The notes beneath the pieces were generated by a model, which was given only the letters and a program-made list of their open reading frames with translations, was not told where the DNA came from and ran no database searches. This document shows positions 42,933-55,800 of a DNA stretch of 64,000 bases, piece by piece; within the stretch, counting starts at the first letter, position 1, and each line of letters begins with the position of its first letter. Origin of the DNA: Neonectria sp. B-13 (Eukaryota; Ascomycota; Sordariomycetes; Hypocreales; Nectriaceae). Location of the stretch: positions 2,237,132-2,301,131 of the forward strand of contig NOKP01000002.1 in assembly GCA_002682825.1 (NCBI GenBank), given 5' to 3'. Made by a program: the position numbers and the translations under genes.

Positions 42933-45900
42933 ATGGACAGAACGAACCCGGATGGCGGTGGCGCCGCTCAAAATGGGTTCTATGCTCATCAAGGGATGCC
43001 AAACCCTCGGCCCATCATCTCGCGGCCCTTCACGCTCCAAGAGTCGTTACCCTATTCACCACAGACGTCAACGATCCCCTTCATCTCAGGTTCGCAACTG
43101 CCCCGCTCTCGTGTTTTGTTACCTCCATCATCCAACACTTGCTAGATATCATCCCCGACCCGAGCCTGGGCTCAGGCACCCCCGCGCTGCCGATTTCCGA
43201 CCTCTTCCATACCCAGGAGTTCGACAGCTTGAACAAGGACGCCTACGGACAGACTTCTATGCCCCGGAACGTGAAACAGGCCATCGACCATGTTCTCCAG
43301 GATATGAAGCCGAGCCAAAGGACTCACTTGTAGGAAGAGTCGCTTTACCCAAGATGATCCATCATACTGACTAGCAGCAGCAAGTTCACCACCGCTCCGA
43401 GAAGCTCATCAAACTCCGTCGTTGGGAAAATTCTCGCCGACGACCTGTCCCCGATCACGAGAGCCGTATACGAGAAAGTGGGAGGCTACTTCAAGGCAAC
43501 AAAAACCAACGTTCCCGACGCCACCGCGAAACTATCCAACGGCCAAACGGGAGGCTATCCCAACCCCAAGCGGGCTTCTTCCTCCTCCTCACTCAACTCC
43601 CCGAGTGCCCCACCACCACACTCACTCCCGGCACAGAACGCTCAGACGTACATACAAAACTCTGTTAAAATCGAGGTTGCTATACCATCTAAGAGGAATT
43701 TTGACGGATCCCAATACATCGACGTGAGGAATCTCACCCAGATTGAGGTCCCCGCTCCCGTCTTCGCTCAACCACAGCCGCCACAACAACTCCCACCGCA
43801 ACAACTACCGCCGCAACAGCCATCATCGCAGCGGCCACAGTCTGCACTTTCCCCACCACCCCTCCTGGCCCCTCTTGACGCTTCCCAGAACTCGTCCATT
43901 CGGATCGAGCTACCAACCACAACTATCAACCGAGACGAATATCTTGAATTTGAGGAAGCACCCGAAGAACCGCAAAACCTTTCCATCCGTAGGCAAGACC
44001 GGCAAGGGTTTACAGATAGCCAAGAACTCCTTGGCGAGAGCCTTGATCAACGACAAAGGGGCGAGGCGGCACTTGATGCCCTCAACAAGCTCGTGCGAAC
44101 AGTTTTCGCGTCAGTGGGGAGTGTTCTTGCGATGGAGCCTGGCTTCGAACACATCGTAACCATGACGAAAGATCAAGAGGTTGCAATGACGGCCGCCACC
44201 CAACAGAAGATGCACACGGCAATCCAGAAGACGATCGGGTTGAGATGCTATGACAGAGTCCCCGTTGAGCACCTTGCTCAGATCACGAAACTGAGCGAGG
44301 CAAGCCTTAAGCAGGCGGAAGACCTGGAGATGCGACTCGACGAGACCTGGTCCGAGGATGCAGTGGAGGCTTGGGTTCAGAAACTGTCGGAAGTCGACAC
44401 GATACTCAAAGCAGCACGAACTTGCCTTCGCATTCTGTCCGGCGGCAGAGAAGACAAACAGCTCTACTCAGAAGCCGTTATCCAAAAGAGTGTTGACATC
44501 TTCAAGACGGTCACCGAAGATATCATCATGCCTTTGGTAGAGCTTCGCCCATCCGGAAATTCAGCGAGTGTCTTCAAGATGCTATCAAAGTCCAAGAAGG
44601 CTATTACCTCCACTTTTGTTTGTTGCCAGAAATTGTTCGCCCTATTGGCCGAATTGGTTACCAAAATCGAGCTCTCAGATACTGTTATCAACTCTCTTGA
44701 GTTTACCGCATCACGGCTGATCTTCGTTGAGAATGCTTACTTCGAAAAAGACTCTGCAGTTGGTGTCCAGAAGTTTGATGGAATTCGCTCGGTGGCGATG
44801 GACATGCTTTGCCAAATCTTCCTGATGAAACCACAGCAACGTCAAGGCATCATTGACGAGATCCTTACGTCTCTGGAAAAGCTGCCCGTTGGCAAGCAAA
44901 GTGCGCGACAATTCAAGCTCTCTGATGGAGGAAGTATCCAGCCCGTATCTGCTTTGATTATGCGACTGGTTCAGTCAAGTTCTGGTAGAGTGGACAACAG
45001 CAAAGAACGTAATCGCAACAGCATGTTGCAAAGCATGAGGGGGGATGATGAAGAGGGTCATGAAGAAGATGTCGACTTTTCGTCAGGACCTAAGCAACCC
45101 GTCTCTTCTATCAAAAGTGAGGAACAAGGAGCTCAGCAGCACGCCGTTTCGATCAAGGATCTCGACACCGCGGTAACTCCATTGACCGACAATGCTCAAC
45201 GCAACGCATCATACGTTATCAACTTCATTGTCAAACGTGCCATCGGGTCCACTAAATCCGGAGATACCCCTTATCGGAACTTACTCGACCTCTTCGTTGA
45301 GGACTTCACAACGTGCCTTGACTCACCTGATTGGCCCTCGGCCGAACTACTTCTTCGCTTGCTGATGGTCATGATGGTACAACTATTTGAAGCTCCGAAG
45401 ACGGCCGCCCCGGCGAAGAACATGGCATTGGAATTGCTTGGTGGCATGAGTGCAGCGATTTCTCGCCTCCGATCTCACGTTAAGAGAATGGCCAGCTCAT
45501 CCGAGGGCAACGATGCCAACGAGTTTTCTAGATACCTCGCGGATCTTGCGAGTCACGCTCTGGAGCAGAAAAGTCACGTGGAACAGATGGTTGCTTGGGC
45601 TGGGCCATACCGAGCAACACTTGAATATCTTCAACACCGCTGCACCGACGACCCGCACCTCTCAAGTGCAATCTCATTCTTGATTGCGGACTGGGCATGC
45701 CAAGTCCACATGGGCTACGACTCTTATCAGGAAGCATACGACGAGCGAGATCAAGAACTTGGACGCCTAGGATATCGTTTACGAATGATGATTGACGACC
45801 GGAGATGGGTTTTGAACGAGTACACTTTCAAGACCGTCTCTGCAGGTCAGGCCAAGTTGTCTTACTCGATCATGCTATTACGTTCCCCACTTTGCGAATC

Positions 45901-48679
45901 CTTTGGGAAAATCCTCAATATCTTGCTTAGCTCAATGGCTAGCGACCAAGCTACTGTTCGTAGCAAGAGTTTGAAGAGCGTTAACCAGGTTCTCGAAACC
46001 GACCCCTCCATTCTGGACGGAGATTCGGCCGTTATTCAGTTGATTCTCGAATGTGCAAGCGATTCATCAACCCAAGTCCGAGACTCCGCCCTTGGATTGC
46101 TTGGCAACTGCATCAACATGCGTCCTATTTTGGAGACGTCGTTGACTCCCAGGATTATCGATCGGTTCCAGGATAGTGGTGTTGGTGTGAGAAAGCGAGC
46201 GATGAAGCTCGCCCGTGACATCTATCTCCGCAACCGTAGCAAGCCGCTTCGGAGTGCGATAGCGAATGGTTTGCTTCGTCGAGTCCAAGATCCAGATGAG
46301 AGTGTTAGAGACCTTGCTCGCCAGATGATCGAGGAAGTTTGGTTCGCTCCCTTTTACCGGGATGAGGGTACAGCCGTGTTTCAAACGTCGTTGACGGAAC
46401 ACGTCGCTCTCATCATCCAGACTGTCAAGTCTGGTACCGTCACGGAAATATTGGATAAAGTTTTCCAAACGATCCTCAAGCCGCAGAGCAAATCCCTTGA
46501 AGGACCGTTCTCCGTCTGCTCCAAGCTCGTTGCCAACATGTTCGGCCTCATCGACAACTTAGACTCAGACGACCCAGCCGTCCCTTCTGGACGAGATGCC
46601 TTGCAGGTGCTCACTATCTTTGCTAAGGCTGATCCTAAGCTGTTCAATTTTGAACAAATTCGCCTTCTGAAGCCTCACCTTGCTAGCTTCTCCGGCGCCG
46701 ATGAGCTTACTGCTTTTCGAGCGGTGACTGTCATCTACAGACGCGTGCTCCCACAGCTCTCAACAGTGCACTCCGATTTCCTATCGGAGGTGCGTCTGCA
46801 ACTGCTAAAGGCGATTGGCAAGATCGCTTCTCGTGGCGCTATTGACGACTTGATTTCTTGCACACGAGTTGTCTGTGATCTTCTACACTCCTTTGAGCCT
46901 CTGGCCAACCTTGTGGCATCGAGTCTACTGGGCATCCAGAAGCTACGAGTCGGTCAACTGGATAACAAGAAACTGCAATTCCTTTCCGCCTACTCGATCA
47001 TCGTAGGTATGGTTGGCAAGCACTGTGATCTGGATAAGCAGATCCAAATCTTCAAGAACAAGTTTCCAAAATGGCAAGGAGACTCAGTCCCGAGACTGGT
47101 GGTTGACATGCTGGTCCCCTTTGCTTTACCTTCGCAGCCCTTGGATGCCCGCAAAGCATCACTCGAAGCGATTGGTTTGGTTTGCCAAGCCTGGCCACGC
47201 AACTACGTTCTCGCCAAGGTGTACACGTCGTTCCAACAAGTTTTCGACGACCAGGTACCCATCTTGGAAACAATGATCTTAAGATCGTTTCGGGAATTCC
47301 TCATCACCGAGGAGAAGCGTTCAGAGACTGCGGCGGCCGAGGGCTCTGGGAAACAACAGAAGAAGGAGCTTACGGTCATGGGAGGAACCAGCTTTGATGA
47401 TGTCGCGAGCGCCACTACGCAAAGGTTTTTGAAGGACTTCACGCGTATCGCGGTCACCACCCAAGATGAGCATGCGTTCCTTGCCATGGAAGTGTTGGGT
47501 AGCATCAACCGGCAGGGTCTCACCCACCCCAAAGAAACCGGTGTCACATTGATAACGCTGGAAACGTCGGCGAACCGGAAGATTGCGGAACTTGCCTTTG
47601 CCGAGCACCGAGCACTCCATGAAAAGCATGAGACCGTACTTGAGCGAGAGTATGCCCGAGCAGTACAGTCAGCATATGCTTACCAGCGAGACGTGGTTGG
47701 GGATTCGCACGGTGCGACAATGAACCCCTTTCAGTCAAAGTTGCACTTCTTGATAGAGGTCCTCAAGATCAGCAAAATGAGGAATCGACAGCGCTTCTTG
47801 GAGAAGCTCTGCGGCCTGTTGGACTTTGACCTGTCGAAGCTGGAATCGGAGCCGGAGCTTCCACCTCATGTGGACTTTTCCCGATTTGTCATCGAGAACA
47901 TTGCATTCTTCGAGTACCAAACCGTTGGCGAGTTGCAGACGACAGTCAATTTGATTGAAAAGATGGTGACGGGCACGGGCGCCACAGTTGCGCAAGCCAT
48001 TGAGTCGGAAGTTTTCAATGTCCGCATGGACGTTGATCAGCCCGCTGCACCCGCACCTCCCGTCTTGGACTCACAGCATGGGTGGCCTCTGGCTGCGGAC
48101 CAGGCGGCGCCAACGGCCCCGGTCACGGCCCCGGCCCCAACGATGGCAGACTCGGTGGACCCAAGCCGGCTTCGTCAGCTGACTGCGGCATCCGTTATCC
48201 TGCTGTCGATGTGGGAGGCACGTACGCATCTGCGGCGACTGTATGGAATGGGGACGAATCGACACGACAGCAAGGCAAAGGCATTGGCCAAAGATCTGAA
48301 CAAAACGCCGAACAAGGTGCAAGGAGTTCACGGAGAAAGGGTTTGGGATGAGATAACTTCGCACATGAACGGGCTCCAAGCACAGGAGCAGATGGTGCAA
48401 AAGTGCAAGGCGTTTGTGGAGCTTCTCAACGTGGACAAAGAGTTCAAGGTGGTGGAAGACGATGAAGAGCAGATGGAGGACCCTTCAACGCCCAGCCAGG
48501 ACGAAGGCGAAGACGGCGACGTCATGGTTGAACGGGGACGCAAGCGGAAGGGAGTGATGACACCCGGAGGTCGGAAGAAACGACCCCGATCGGGATCACA
48601 GCTGCGAAAACGGGGCCGACCACGCAAGCAGAGCGTGGAGCAGGATCTGGACGTTGATCTTGACGGCGACTGGATCTAA
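42933..48679 (+). CDS. SCC2: Cohesin loader SCC2/MIS4 (NIPBL)
   Basis: Scc2 with Scc4 loads cohesin on chromatin and stimulates its ATPase. Three exons, 42933-43089, 43146-43329 and 43381-48679, give about 1,879 residues. The N-terminal ~330 residues are disordered, with a Pro/Gln-rich repeat (PPQQLPPQQLPPQQ). A long HEAT-repeat body follows; characteristic stretches include TASRLIFVENAYFEKD, ARTCLRILSGGREDKQLYSE, SKSLKSVNQVLETDPSIL and VRKRAMKLARDIYLRN, which match the NIPBL/Mis4 core. The last ~60 residues are very acidic then very basic, with KRGRPRKQ, an AT-hook-like core that could touch DNA. The second intron ends in CAGCAG, so two acceptors three bases apart are possible and would add or drop one Ser. 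The start ATG is the first in frame. Confidence 0.93.
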
Positions 48680-49517
48680 CGTTTTCAAGGCAGCGACCAG
48701 GCGCAGGAGATTTTCTGGGCTGAGCTGGGCAGATTTGTTGCGGTGTACACTCTGGCATGGGGGTTTCCACGGATCGGGGTGTGGCTGGGCTTCCATAAAA
48801 CGTGGGGGACGGGGATGGCGACGGTGGCTTGGTTTTGGAAGAGCATAAATGAATGACGTCTACACGGATGGATGGGATAGGACGGGGTGGGATGGTGGCA
48901 CCAGCATTGAGGTGACGGGGGGGCTTCGAGCGATGAGCAGCGAGGGAGAAGGCGTTTTTGGGAGTTGGCCGATTTTGTTAATGATACCTGAGCTCACAGC
49001 GAGCTCACCTTGCTTGGGGATTTATTAGGAGGTAGTGGTCAATCAATTAATTGCTACACCTCTCCATCACTCAATGATACTCCAGTCAAACCAGTCTCGT
49101 GGGATTTTGTGAGAGTCAACAATGGCCCAATGGGAGGGGCTTTTGATGGAAATGGCATGGAAACACGAAAACCAAGAATACAAGCTTGAAATGGGAAGTC
49201 AGGGGCGACGGGATGTAGTGGGCCGCCTGGACGCCACGGTCGATCTCTCGGCATCTCTTGGCCGTCTTGGCATTGAACCCTGTCGGGGAACGTACCAGGA
49301 TCAAGGATCTAGCGCGTGGTGTTGGAGGCGCAAAAAGGCAACGACGAGATTTGGACGTTTTTTCCATTTCGCTCTTTTGTCGTCCTGTTTCAGTTAGAGG
49401 ATGTCAGATAATGGGGAGACTCTGGGATGAAGAGCTGGCCCTGATTAGCTGAACATGGGGAGGGCAGCGAGGCAGTTCCGGTCGACTCACTTCGGGCATT
49501 CAGCTTCGCCTGATGGG

Positions 49518-49547
49518 CAGTGCCAGTGCCAGTGCCAGTGCCAGTGC
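49518..49547. repeat. (TGCCAG)n microsatellite
   Basis: About five copies of a hexamer lie in the SCC2-antiporter intergenic region. No function visible. Confidence 0.9.
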
Positions 49548-50302
49548 AGCCTGGGACTAATTAGTAGACAGAGGAGAGCTTGGAAGTAGCACGATATCAT
49601 GGAAACTATGCAGTATGGAGAGCATGGACCGTGAGGCGTGGGCCGTGGGCCGGGTCCAGGCCCGGACAAGTTCTCGGGCAGTGGAGGAGAGGCCCAAAGT
49701 GCCTCGCTGGAACCCTGGTCTCTCAGGCTAATTGGCAGCTGGACGGCGATGATCAGTGTGAGAGACTGGCGCTCTGAGATTGGCTAGCACGAAACAGAGG
49801 CCTCCTTGTCCTCGTCAAGCTGTCATCGTCGTCGTGTCTTGTCTCCTGTTTTGGCCATTACGGAGTACGTGCACGACAACGCACACTGACTACTGTAGAA
49901 CACGGCCACACCTACACGCACGCTGGCTCCCTCTGACGACTTGTACTTTCACTAGCCCAGCACGCCCAGCACAGGTACCTCGGGTAGCCTTCTGGTTAAT
50001 TACTCGCCCCGTCCCGCCCTGATAATTAAGGAGGAGCCCATCCATCCACTCGAGAAGATACCTCAGAAAGCAACCTGTGACGTGCCTTCCCTCCAGTGCA
50101 GCATCCCTAATCTTGTTTTTTCTCCGGCATTTGACCACCACAAAGCACCACCAAACACAAACTACGCACAACAGCGTCCTGTCTCGACAAGACAAATCTC
50201 AAGACTACTATCTCCTTGTCTGCCCTTTGACCTCTTCCTTCTTTCTTCTCTTTCTTTTCTTCCTCTTTTTCCGACCCCCAAGAAAGGAACAACAACAGAC
50301 AA

Positions 50303-50315
50303 CCCCCCCCCCCCC
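50303..50315. repeat. Poly-C tract (13 nt) in probable leader
   Basis: A run of C follows an ACAACAACAGACAA stretch in the probable 5' leader of the antiporter gene. Length may be uncertain. Confidence 0.85.
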
Positions 50316-50612
50316 TACACCATCTATCGAAGGCCCCGTTCCGGCAACGAAAGCGCCAAGCCCCTTGGCAATGTCCTGTAAGTCCTCGATTTGGTTCTCT
50401 CATTCCCTCCCCACACATTCTCCTGACTTCCCGCGCGTCCCCTGCTGCTGTCACTTGCACTTTGCTCCTTGGCTCTTGGCACTTTGTTCTTTGCATCCAT
50501 CCAATCCTTTGGGGGCGAACCTGATTCACTGTCTCTCTCTCTCTCTCTATTTCCCTCTCTCCACGTCATGTGCTTTGCTTTGCCCTGCGCTCCGTGCTGA
50601 TCCTCGACTGCC

Positions 50613-52423
50613 ATGTCTCAAGTCAACCACTTCAACATCAAGCGACAGGCGCACACACTCAGCCGCACCAGCTCCGACCAGTCATGGAACCCCTTCCGCC
50701 ACGTCTCCTGGGACCGTCAACCAGGCCGCACCGGCACCTGGGACGGCGGCCGGCTCGAGCAACAATCGACTCGCAATGATCCGTCCACCGGCGAGAAACT
50801 GACCCACGCCAGCACCGACCCTACCAACGCTCGCGCTGTCGCCAGGGACTGGTCCAATGTCGACACCATGACCGACGCTCGCGAGGTCGACGAGACGGAG
50901 AGGGAGAGGAGCATTAGCCAACCCACCGACGCGAGAGGCGATACTGCCGTCTCCCAACGCTCTTTAGTCGACGACAACGAGCGAGGGCTCAGGAACAGGA
51001 AACAAGATGATGCCCCGATCCTACCCGAAGAGGACGACGACAAGTCGAAAAAGATCAGGAAGGATCACAAGCTCTTCAAAAATGTCCAGCCCAAGGAACC
51101 TTACACCTTCGCCAACCAGCTCCAGCGAACTTTCCTCAACTCATGGATCAACGTCCTCCTCGTTGCCGCTCCCGTCGGTATCGCTCTCAACTACGTCCCT
51201 TCGGTCAACCGTGTCGCTGTCTTCGTTGTCAACTTCATCGCCATTATTCCCCTCGCTGCCATGCTCAGCTTTGCCACAGAGGAGATTGCCCTGCGCACTG
51301 GCGAGGTTCTTGGTGGACTAATCAATGCCACCTTTGGTAACGCTGTCGAACTCATCGTCGCTATTCTCGCTCTTGTTGAGGGCAAGGTTCTCATCGTTCA
51401 GACCTCCCTCATCGGCTCCGTCCTTTCCAACCTCCTACTTGTCATGGGCTTCTGCTTCTTCTTTGGTGGCCTGCGCCGCCAACAGCAATACTTCAACGTG
51501 ACGGTTGCTCAGACCGCCGCCTCATTGCTTGCCCTTGCCGTCGCTTCCGTCATCATCCCCACCGTTTTCGACATTGCTAGCAATACACCGACCAAAGCCG
51601 TCGCCGACCTCTCCCGCGGCACCTCCGTCATTCTTCTCATCGTCTACGGCGCTTACCTCATCTTCCAGCTCAAGACTCACCAGGATATCTTCACTGAGGA
51701 GAGCCAGAAGGTCGCTGCCAAGCCCTGGAGCACTTCCCTCGGCTCCGGTGCCATCAAGCAGGGGCTTGCTGCACCAGGCGCCTTTATGGGCCGCGGCATG
51801 GCTGATCAGAACGAGAATGAGCGCCTGTCTAAGATGCTCATGAACCCGCAAGGCCTTGCGCATGAGGGTGAAGAGGAAGAGGAGACTCCCACGCTGCACT
51901 TCTGGGTCGCAGTCGCAACTCTTACCATTTCTACCGTCTTCATCGCTCTATGTGCCGAGTTTATGGTTGACTCTATCGACGCTGTTACTGCGGGTGGTCG
52001 TGTCTCGGAGGAATTCGTCGGTTTGATCCTGCTCCCCATTGTCGGCAACGCGGCCGAGCACGCGACGGCCGTCACTGTGGCCATCAAGGACAAGATGGAC
52101 TTGGCCATTGGTGTCGCTGTTGGCTCGAGTATGCAGGTCGCTCTCTTCCTCATCCCCCTTCTGGTCATCATCGGTTGGGGCATGGGCAACGAAGAGATGA
52201 ACCTGAGCTTCGACATGTTCCAGGTCGCCGTCATGTTCGTCGCCGTCCTTCTCACAAACTACCTCATTGCCGATGGTAAGAGCCACTGGCTCGAGGGCTG
52301 GCTACTGATCTGCCTATACGCTATCATTGCCGTCTGTTCGTGGTGTAAGTCGACCTAATTTTGCCTTGCATATTTAACACAATTACTAACCTAACTCTCA
52401 CAGGGTATCCCACTGACCAGTAA
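50613..52423 (+). CDS. VCX1: Vacuolar Ca2+/H+ antiporter, VCX1/CAX type
   Basis: CAX antiporters use the vacuolar proton gradient to sequester cytosolic calcium. Two exons, 50613-52344 and 52404-52423, give about 583 residues; the last exon supplies only the end of CSWWYPTDQ. The N-terminal ~165 residues are hydrophilic and probably a regulatory tail. About eleven membrane segments follow in two halves joined by an acidic loop (GEEEEET). Each half has the conserved exchanger helix: GNAVELIVAILAL and GNAAEHATAVTVA. Other typical segments are SLIGSVLSNLLLVMGFCFFFGG and VGSSMQVALFLIPLLV. The start used is the ATG at 50613. An alternative is the ATG at 50371, which is followed after seven coding bases by GTAAGT; splicing to an AAG acceptor at about 50631 would give a slightly different N-terminus. 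Confidence 0.93.
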
Positions 52424-52897
52424 TATTGTCCTGTCACTCATCAGGCTCTCTGTTTTCGGTTTTGTTTTACGAGCTGTTTTCTGTTTACAACTGCACATAC
52501 TTGTTGCTTCAAGGCTTCTTTGCAGAGCTGCCTTTGTATATATCGCACTCTTGCCGTTTTCTATGTTTGATAATCGAGGTAAAGTTTGGAATTTGGAATC
52601 GGGAATGTGGACTTGGGTCATCGAAATTGCAGCCAACGCCCCGTTTCGTATTTGTTTTGATGTATATATATACCCTGGTTCCCAGAAGATAAAGGCTCTT
52701 CTGTTGGGTGGGAAATGTTACAGGTAGAAAGGTTCACGTCGTTTACCTCTTAGTCATTACTACACGGTACCCTAAATAAGAGGCTTAATCCCCTTTATCA
52801 TATCCAAAAAGAGGAATAACACAACTCCCTCCAAAACAAACAAACAAACATTGCTGATCGTCACCGTGTTCCGTGGTCAGCTCTCCTCGGGCTGTCT
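52424..52897. other. Convergent 3' intergenic region, VCX1 and IML1
   Basis: Two 3' flanks, AT-rich, with a TATATATAT stretch near 52664-52675. No gene seen. Confidence 0.55.
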
Positions 52898-55800
52898 TCA
52901 CCCACGCCCGCTCAGACTGGACCCGCCGTCGTACTGCACACTGCCCCTTCGCAGGAAGGACATGGGACTGTTGAGACGCTTGGCCGGCCCGCCATCGCCG
53001 CCGAGCACGCCCGGCGGCAGCCCCAATGTCGGGATGCTCGCCTCGGGCACGGGGTCGAGAACCGTCGGAGCCATGGCCGTGGCCGGCGTGCCCTGGATGT
53101 TTTGGCCCTTCTCCAGAGCCTCGGCGTAGAAGGCCTCGAGGCCAGCCACGTCCCGGCAGAAGTCCCCGAAGTCGCTCTTGATGACCTCTGGGTTGGGCGT
53201 CATGGGCGGCGCCGTCTTGATGGCCTGGTCGATGGGCTTGAGGGCGGGCGACTGGTAGTAGTAGGTGGGTTTGACGAGGGGCGAAGACAGCGGGGCGGAG
53301 GAGGCGGACGAGTCGGCGGGCATGCCGTAGGACGAGTACGACATGCGGCCGGAACGGTCGACGAGCGGCGGCGGGTCCGAGGCGGCGACGGCGCGCATCT
53401 CCTTGTCGCGCGGGTTGCTGGGCCGGTTGGTGTAGAGGCGGTTGGCCAGCAGGAGGAAGTCGCCGTCGTCGGTGATCTCGGCAAGGAGGGTGCCGGAGCG
53501 GTGGATGTACTGGCTGTACTTGTAGTTGGGCGTGCCCCACGAGTAGCTGACGTCGACGTTGGCGGGGAAGTTGCAGGCGGCCTCGACGTCGAGCACGAAG
53601 TCGAAGCGCCTGAGGACGGCCACCTGGTAGAAGTGCTTGCGGGGCGACGTCTGCGGGCCTTGCGAGCTGGGATCCAGGTACGCCTCGGGCTTCTTGTCGG
53701 GCGGTGCGGCGGCCAGCTTGACCAGGAACGGCCTGCGGAAGGGGTTCGTCTCGGAGATGGCGCAGGCCTCGCCGATGGGGACCTCGACGAGGCGGAGGCC
53801 GTACTGGCTGGCCTCGCGCGCCCACATCTCCACGGCGTCCTCCAGCAGCTTGGCCGTGATGTTCATCCAGTCGATCCTGATGTGGAAGCAGCTGTCCGGG
53901 TTGTGGAGGCGGTCGTAGTGCAGGTCGATCCGCTCCGGCCGATACGAGCGCTTGCGATGGTCCACGTCGTACTTGATGACCTTGCTCAACACCACTCTCG
54001 GTCGCTTGCTGTTGTGGGACAGAGGCATGGTGGGTGTGGTTGATGATGAGACGGGCGAGTTCTCGCCGTTGATCGAACTCGGCCGCGCCATAAGAGCGCG
54101 CGGCGAATCTCTGCTCGTCGGCTCGAGTGTCGGCGTGGGAGGCACACCGCTTCGTCGCGAGTTGAACCAGCCAGTGTGTGGCCTGGCGAACTCACTAGCG
54201 ATCTGGTAGAAGTAGTTGCCATCGCGGAACTGATGCCTCTTCTCGACGTGTACAAACAGGCCCTTCTCCTTGTCCCTGTTCTCGTTGGGCACCATTAGGG
54301 CGTTGCCGAAAGCTTCTGCGTCTTCGCGAGTCTCGAGATCCTCGAAGTTGTCTAGCAGCCAGGTCGTCATGTCGGACCCGATGAAGCAAAAGTCATGCAA
54401 GCGAAGATGCCAGCGCCGGCTCTGCAACCGGACGCCTCCGGTCTCTACCGGCTGCTGCATTGCGTCGGCCAGCGTCGCCAGGTTCAGGTTGGACTTCTTA
54501 AAGCGCATCTTGCTTGACACCAGCTGACCCTTGCGAGGAGCTCCTTCAGCGGCCTCGACAAGTGGCAGAGTCTCGACCTCGGCGGCGATGACCACGGACG
54601 GGTCTTCAGTCTTATACACAATGTCTAGCGGATTGGGGTCCCGTCGTTGACGATGACCCACTGAATGGAATCGTCGTTCAGAGGGGGGAATATAGCGATA
54701 TTTCTGCCAAGATTGGGCCAGGCGCTTGATGCCCTCAATCCGGACCTCCTCGGGATTATCTCCGCTCTGTGTCCTCGGCACGGTCGTGTTCTTGGAAACC
54801 ACAGGGATGAGCACGAAGCGTGCTCGCCAAAACCTCAAGCTTTCCATCATCTCATCATGATGGCCTGCAATATACGAATCGATGGCGTTCCAGTTACGGT
54901 CCGGCCGGGCCGTGAGGATATCGATTTCTCGCGTCAAATAGGACTCATCGAACAGAGTCCGAATGGCAGGCTTGTAGATTGGAGAGAAGCTCTGTGAGGT
55001 GAAGGAAGTGTCTGTAGGCTTTCGCACAAATATGTTTACTTCAACTTCCGTGCCATTCACACACGAGAGCTGGTGGATCGTGTTGCCGACCGACATGAAG
55101 ATGCTGGTGCCGTCCTCTAGAGGCTGGTTGCGAGAGAAGATGTCGCCAACTTTGACCAGCTTCTGGCCAAAGGCCTTTGCGACAGCGGGGCCAACGACGA
55201 CCTGGAACCCCTGAGAAAACCGTAAACTGATGAGCTCCTGAATAAATTGCTGGCGCGTCTTAGGCTCCTCAACCAGTTCGTCATCCGCGTTTTGGTCGAT
55301 GTTGTAAGGGTGCCTTTGATATTCCGTATCAAATTGAGTCTTCGATGGAAAATACTCCGTTGTCAACGGCACTGACGCAGGGCAGCAGAGTGCCTTCCAC
55401 TTCTGAACTTTCATCTGTGAGGTTTGAGGGAAGACATGCTGCCATCTGCTGTAGAGAACCGTGTCATCAATCATGTGGTTGTCGGGATTTGAAGGATTCA
55501 GCAATGTCAGCCACGGGGTGATAGCCGTCGTGGGGGACAGTGTTGCGGGAAGCTCAGGCACCACGCCAGCACGCAGTTTATTGGTGTACACCTTTTGGGC
55601 ATCTTCAGCCCGGAGTGCGTTAGAATAGCGCAAATCTCGATCTTCCTGTGTCCTCTCGTGTGACTTTTCATGTGACCTTTCATGGCGCATATTGAACGGA
55701 GACGGGGCGATCGACGCAGTTCTTAACTGGTTTGCAGCGATGTCGAGATTCGAGTTGTTCCTCTTCAGGATAGGAATGCTTGGTGTTGTTGCAATCCCTT

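Larger units (their letters stand above)
48680..50612. other. Intergenic region with leader of the Ca2+/H+ antiporter gene
   Basis: No gene seen in about 1.9 kb. It holds a (TGCCAG)n repeat at 49518-49547. A CT-rich leader at about 50210-50280, a 13-nt C run at 50303-50315 and (TC)n at 50532-50548 mark the transcribed leader of the next gene. Confidence 0.55.

Noticed and set aside
52785..53825. A 346-codon minus-strand frame overlapping the IML1 3' end
   Set aside because: It is a shifted frame of IML1 with Arg/Pro-rich low-complexity translation.
53102..54043. A 313-codon + strand frame inside IML1
   Set aside because: It is antisense to the conserved C-terminal domain of IML1 and is Gly/Val/Arg-rich with no family resemblance.
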